From CAVQCA01 sp963710815 (lineage in GTDB: Bacteria; Pseudomonadota; Gammaproteobacteria; UBA9214), in NCBI GenBank assembly GCA_963710815.1, contig CAVQCA010000048.1:62001-126000 (forward strand): a DNA stretch of 64,000 bases, in the 5' to 3' direction. The notes under the pieces are model-generated. The model did no database searches. It saw only the letters and a list, made by a program, of their open reading frames with translations, and was not told where the DNA came from. This document shows positions 61,614 through 64,000 of the stretch, piece by piece (the first letter of the stretch is position 1; each line of letters starts with the position of its first letter). Made by a program: the position numbers and the translations under genes.

Positions 61614-64000
61614 CGTCATTGTCTGATTCGGCACCGCCGGCGCTGAAGGCGCGTCTCATCTCTGCGAATTCAAGCAGTTTCTCCCGGACTCTCTGGTTGA
61701 CACTGCCCTCGCTGAAACCTCCGTCTAGCGGTCCTCGCGCCCGCCTCCAGGCCCGTCAGACAATTCCAGGCAGCGATCGATGGTGTCGACCGGGTAGATG
61801 TGAAAGCGGTCTTCGGCTACCGATGCGATGACGTCGTGGCGCAGCATCAGGTGCTTGACGTTGGCCGCTGGGAATCAGCACGCCCTGGGTCGCCGGTGAG
61901 GCCGCGCGCTTGCTGCAGATGTCGAAGAAGCCCTCGATCTTCTCGTTGACCCCGCCGATGGCCTGGATCTCGCCCGTGCTGGTTGACCGAGCCGGTGACC
62001 GCCAGCGCCTGGTGGATCGGCACCTCGGCCGAGCGCCGACAGCAGGGCGCACAGCTCGGCCGGCGGAGGCGCTGTCGCCCTCGATGCCCCCGTAGGACTG
62101 CTCGAAGACCAGGCTCGCATACAGCGACAGCGGCCGCGTCGGCGGCGAAGTGGGCTGCCAGGAAGCCCGCGAGGATCAGCACTCCCTTGGAATGGATCGG
62201 GCCGCCCAGCTCGACCTCGCGCTCGATATCGACCACCTCGCCGGTGCCCATGGCGGACGCGTGCGGTGATGCGGCTGGGGCTGGCCGAAGGCGAATTCGC
62301 CGAGCTGGGCGACCGACAGGCCGTTGACCTGCCCGATCTGCTCGCCTTCGGTGTCGATGCAGGAGGGTCTCTGCGCAGGATCTCCTCCTGCAGGCGCTCG
62401 CGGATGCGGCTCGCTGCGTCGAATGCGTGCATCGATCGGCCTGCTGCGACGTCACTCGCTGCCGATCGATCTCATGGCCGTTGCGGCCGAGCATGGTAGT
62501 CCGATTCGCGCACGATGTCGGCTGATGCTCTCGGACCTGGGCGGAGATCTTTTCAGCGATCGCCCGCCATGTCGTGCCGCATGCCTCGAGCACTCGCGCG
62601 CATCGCCGATCTTGGTCAAAGGGCCGGAGATTTTCCTGCGGCCACCAGCGTCGGCGACGCAGCCGCGCGAACTGCCGGCTGTTCGTCGCTGTCGCGGTCG
62701 ATGTCGTCGTCGAAATCGGCCGCCACCTTGAAGAGGTCGAGAAACTCCGGGTCGATAGGCCTGCAGCAGGTAGTAGAGCAGGCGATCGCCGAGCAGGACG
62801 ACCTTGACATCAAGCGGTATCGGAGCTCGGTTCCAGGGATGACCGTGCTCACCAGACTGAGCGCCTCGCCGAGCAGATTTGATGCGGATCTCGCGCGACT
62901 TCAGCGCACGCTTCAGTCCTTCCCAGGCAAACGGCTGGATCAGCAGCTTGGCGGCATCCACCACGAGGTAGCCGCCGTTGGCGCGATGCAGGGCGCCTGC
63001 CCGGATCAGTTGGTAGTTGGTCACCAGCGTCCCCATTTCAGAGATGTGCTCGATCTGTCCGATCAGGTAGGGGAAGGTGGGATAGTCCTCGAAGATGACC
63101 GGGGCGCCGTGATCGCCGCTATGGTCGATGACGAGGTTGACCGCGTAGCGGCGTATGGCCGGAGAGCCTTCGGAGTCCACCCCCTGCATGCGGCCGCTGA
63201 TCAGTGCCTTGGCGGTCAGCCCGCTCTTTTCGGTCGACCTGAGAAAGACATCCACGTTGTCGACGATATCGGCCTGCATTTCCTTGAGGTGCTCAACGAC
63301 TTCGGGAAGACCGGCGTATTTTTCCATCAGTTGGCTGATCAGACCGCCTACGGCGTACATGGAAACCTCGCGGTCCAGCTCGCGCATCCTGGCGCGCATC
63401 CTGGCCGCCTCCTGCGGGATGGTTTGCATGACGCGCTGCAGCTCCTTGCCCACCTCATCGGTGAGCCGGGACAATTTCTCCTGCTCTTCCGCGGAGAGCT
63501 TTTCATATTCCTTGGGGCTGATGGCCTTGTCATTCTGGAGCGGGGCGAAGGCAATGCCCGTCGGGGTCTTGATGATGCCGATGCCACGCGACCTGGCGTA
63601 TTGCTGCACCTCCTCGAATGCCTTTTCCTCGTATTCCTTGAATTCTTCCTCGATCGCCTGCTGGCGGGTGCGGTAATCCTCGCTCTCGAAGGCCGCGGGT
63701 ATCGCGGTATAGGCCTCCTGGATCAGCCGGACGACGTCCAGGCGCAGCCCGGCGCCGTGTCCGGCCGGCAGGCGCAGGGCGCGCGGGTTCTTCGGGTTGT
63801 TGAAGTTGTTGACGTAACACCAGTCATCCGGGACGGGCCGTGCGGCGGCCTTCTGCCCGAGGAGACTGCGCACCATACTGTGTTTGCCGCTGCCCGGCGG
63901 ACCGAGCACATAGAGGTTGTAGCCCGGTGTTTCCATGCCGGTGCTGAAATGAATCGCCTCCACGGCGCGCTCCTGGCCAAAGGGTTCCGTGAGGCGATCG
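61600..64000 (-). CDS. Lon-like (LonB/YcbZ-type) ATP-dependent protease, 5' end outside window, frame badly broken
   Basis: An AAA+ protease of the S16 Lon-related type. The intact part (62880-64000) has Walker A GPPGSGKHS, a long charged helical insertion (about 63300-63700), and ANGGYLVVDAAKLL. Below about 62880 the frame breaks at least six times within 1.1 kb. Family sequence can still be followed piecewise: IPLDVKVVLLGDRLLYYLLQ, then DPEFLDLFKVAADFDDD, then MGTGEVVDIEREVELGG, the catalytic Ser in GDSASSAE, and the catalytic Lys in GGVNEKIEGFFDIC. The last segment ends ESDNDDVKT with TGA at 61602-61600, overlapping the usp start. Dense indels with preserved motifs point to poor sequence, although a decayed gene cannot be excluded. 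Confidence 0.82.

Overview
The window reads as chromosomal backbone from a gammaproteobacterium with moderately high GC (about 60-65 percent by eye). Several gene strings match gammaproteobacterial synteny: iscRS/A-hscBA-fdx-iscX, ndk-rlmN-pilW-rodZ-hisS-yfgM-bamB-der, dolP-diaA-yraN-lpoA-rsmI, and nnr-tsaE-ami-mutL-miaA-hfq-hflX-hflK-hflC-hisZ-purA. A glycolate oxidase set, a small c-type cytochrome and a polyphosphate region would suit a Chromatiales-like sulfur or chemolithotrophic lineage, but that placement is inference. There are no rRNA or tRNA genes, CRISPR arrays, phage genes or transposase genes that I can see.

Layout. 1-8.1 kb: the end of rsgA, phhB, a cytochrome, a Ste24 protease and orn, then sulfurtransferase-glcF-glcE-glcD. 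8.1-14.3 kb: a DUF1249 gene and the isc operon, with a recognisable IscR operator and without iscU. 14.4-16.3 kb: a lipoprotein predicted to form a seven-bladed FG-GAP propeller, encoded by 201-bp tandem repeats. 16.6-24.5 kb: ndk to der, with ispG missing and rodZ short. 24.5-29.4 kb: outer-membrane and peptidoglycan maintenance genes. 29.4-44 kb: queG, then the long nnr-to-purA string. 44.3-64 kb: a dense polyphosphate and energy-stress region.

The polyphosphate region is the most interesting part. It holds a SixA-NUDIX fusion, a 2-phosphoglycerate-kinase-like protein, a double-PPK2 polyphosphate:AMP phosphotransferase, a ParA-type ATPase translationally coupled to a CHAD-domain protein, a secreted protein, a Na/Pi cotransporter with a PhoU-like tail, two universal stress proteins, PPK1, an unrecognised coiled-coil protein, a CYTH triphosphatase, a YbaK deacylase with a partial tandem duplicate, and a Lon-like protease. 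Together they can import phosphate, make and use polyphosphate, and hydrolyse tri- and polyphosphates. The ParA-CHAD pair could position polyphosphate granules.

A family of roughly 110-130-bp hairpin elements occurs nine times plus an orphan arm between genes, twice inside the isc operon and once fused onto the end of hisZ. Two other inverted-repeat families are also present.

Sequence quality. Single-base frame breaks occur in orn, bamB, hflX, ppk1 and a secreted-protein gene, probably also in lpoA, and many times in the Lon-like gene (61.7-62.9 kb). Most look like sequencing errors, because the downstream frames still encode conserved protein.
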